Assembly (NCBI RefSeq): GCF_014696435.1
Contig: NZ_JACJQG010000022.1
Span: 1 to 64,000 of the forward strand
Source: Calothrix anomala FACHB-343
Lineage (GTDB): Bacteria > Cyanobacteriota > Cyanobacteriia > Cyanobacteriales > Nostocaceae
Direction: 5' to 3'
Length of the DNA: 64,000 nucleotides
Of this stretch, positions 63,579 through 64,000 are shown one piece after another. A program made the position numbers and the translations under genes. Within the stretch, counting starts at the first letter, position 1. Every line of letters starts with the position of its first letter. The notes below the pieces were generated by a model. The model did not search any database, was not told the DNA's origin, and saw nothing but the letters and a program-made list of their open reading frames with translations.

Positions 63579-64000
63579 ATGTTAATGTTGCTCTTCTGTG
63601 TTGAGAATGAACGTTACGCTTTGGCAAGCGAACAAATAGTAGAAATAGTGCCGCTTGTTAACCTCAAAACCCTTCCCCATAAACCCGATTATTTTGCAGG
63701 GGTTTTTAATTATCGCGGACAGATTGTACCTGTAATTGATTTGTGTCAATTACTGCATGGGAAACGCAGCCGTGATTATTTAAGTACGCGAATTATTCTG
63801 GTTAATTATCGCGGTGATTGTAGCTTAAAATCGCACAATTCCTATATTCTCGGTTTGATGGCAGAAAGGGTTGTAGAAACCTTACATAAATCCGATTTGG
63901 ATTTAGTTGATATTAATATTCAGATAGGTACAGCGCCTTACTTGGGTAAGATGATCGTAGACGAACAAGGGATGATTCAATGCCTACGTCTTGAAGGCTT
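63579..64000 (+). CDS. CheW-domain protein, truncated by the window end
   Basis: An incomplete frame: 140 codons are visible and it runs off the window. It starts MLMLLFCVENERYALASEQI after GAGGAAA, about 7 bases before the ATG; a second ATG two codons on is possible. The CheW fold is clear: ERYALASEQIVEIVPLVNLKTLPHKPDYFAGVFNYRGQIVPVIDL, then the SYILGLMAERVVETLHKSDLD and GTAPYLGKM regions. CheW adaptors connect chemoreceptors to CheA kinases. In cyanobacteria they belong to Pix, Pil or Hmp-type systems controlling motility or phototaxis; the genes downstream would decide which. Confidence 0.88.
   Translation, partial: MLMLLFCVENERYALASEQIVEIVPLVNLKTLPHKPDYFAGVFNYRGQIVPVIDLCQLLHGKRSRDYLSTRIILVNYRGDCSLKSHNSYILGLMAERVVETLHKSDLDLVDINIQIGTAPYLGKMIVDEQGMIQCLRLEG

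Noticed and set aside
1-64000. tRNA or rRNA genes
   Set aside because: Reading both strands for cloverleaf landmarks such as the T-loop GGTTCRANYC gave nothing convincing, but a dedicated tRNA search was not possible.

Overview
The window comes from a cyanobacterial chromosome, most likely a filamentous heterocyst-forming member of the Nostocales (Nostoc, Calothrix, Tolypothrix or a relative). The reasons are the many HIP1 sites (GCGATCGC) inside and between genes, a photosystem I gene (psaD), a phycobilisome core gene (apcD), a biliverdin-type phytochrome, several cyanobacteria-only small proteins, and abundant heptanucleotide tandem repeats (TGGGCAT, AGTCAAC, TGACTAA and similar) between genes. 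No rRNA, tRNA, CRISPR array, prophage or intact transposase is visible. The genus is an inference.

Layout. 1-10.3 kb: a repeat-rich start, a 1316-residue secreted RTX nuclease, an SH3b protein, a membrane protein, a zinc-type CDF exporter and a double ABC ATPase of the peptide-importer type. 10.3-15.3 kb: an SSB paralogue, a small ribbon-helix-helix protein beside a decayed segment that may be an IS200/IS605 remnant, a 42-bp tandem repeat, an FAD monooxygenase and a MalK-like ATPase. 15.3-21 kb: a nuclease-like gene with a duplicated 3' end, trpE, psaD and a DICT-GAF histidine kinase. 21-31.6 kb: a long AT-rich gap, a glycogen-debranching-type enzyme, two cyanobacterial small proteins, thrS, a PatA-like regulator, a short ssl1498-type protein and a lipoprotein.

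31.7-37.6 kb is the most interesting block: a biliverdin-type bacteriophytochrome kinase, its likely single-domain response regulator, and a 1006-residue hybrid kinase whose GAF domain carries both the canonical cyanobacteriochrome Cys-His pair and a second DPCL cysteine motif. Together they look like a multi-colour light-signalling locus.

38-46 kb: sppA, wecB, a membrane protein, pilT, a protein fusing an unassigned domain to a KaiB/SasA-like domain, and a small membrane protein. 46-54.4 kb: uvrA, a Uma2-family gene, purF and purL. 54.4-64 kb: a TIGR03643 protein, a Doc-type toxin-antitoxin pair, a secreted CpcT/CpeT-like protein with a PEP-CTERM-like tail, a lipoprotein, an orphan terminator suggesting a small RNA, apcD, rlmD, an RsbW-like ATPase, two small conserved proteins, asnS, and a CheW gene cut by the window end.

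Intergenic space is unusually rich in dispersed palindromic elements, some nested in one another and some inserted in frame in genes (purL, the FAD monooxygenase). Many starts in the listing were moved downstream from the longest open frame, using ribosome-binding sites or family lengths.
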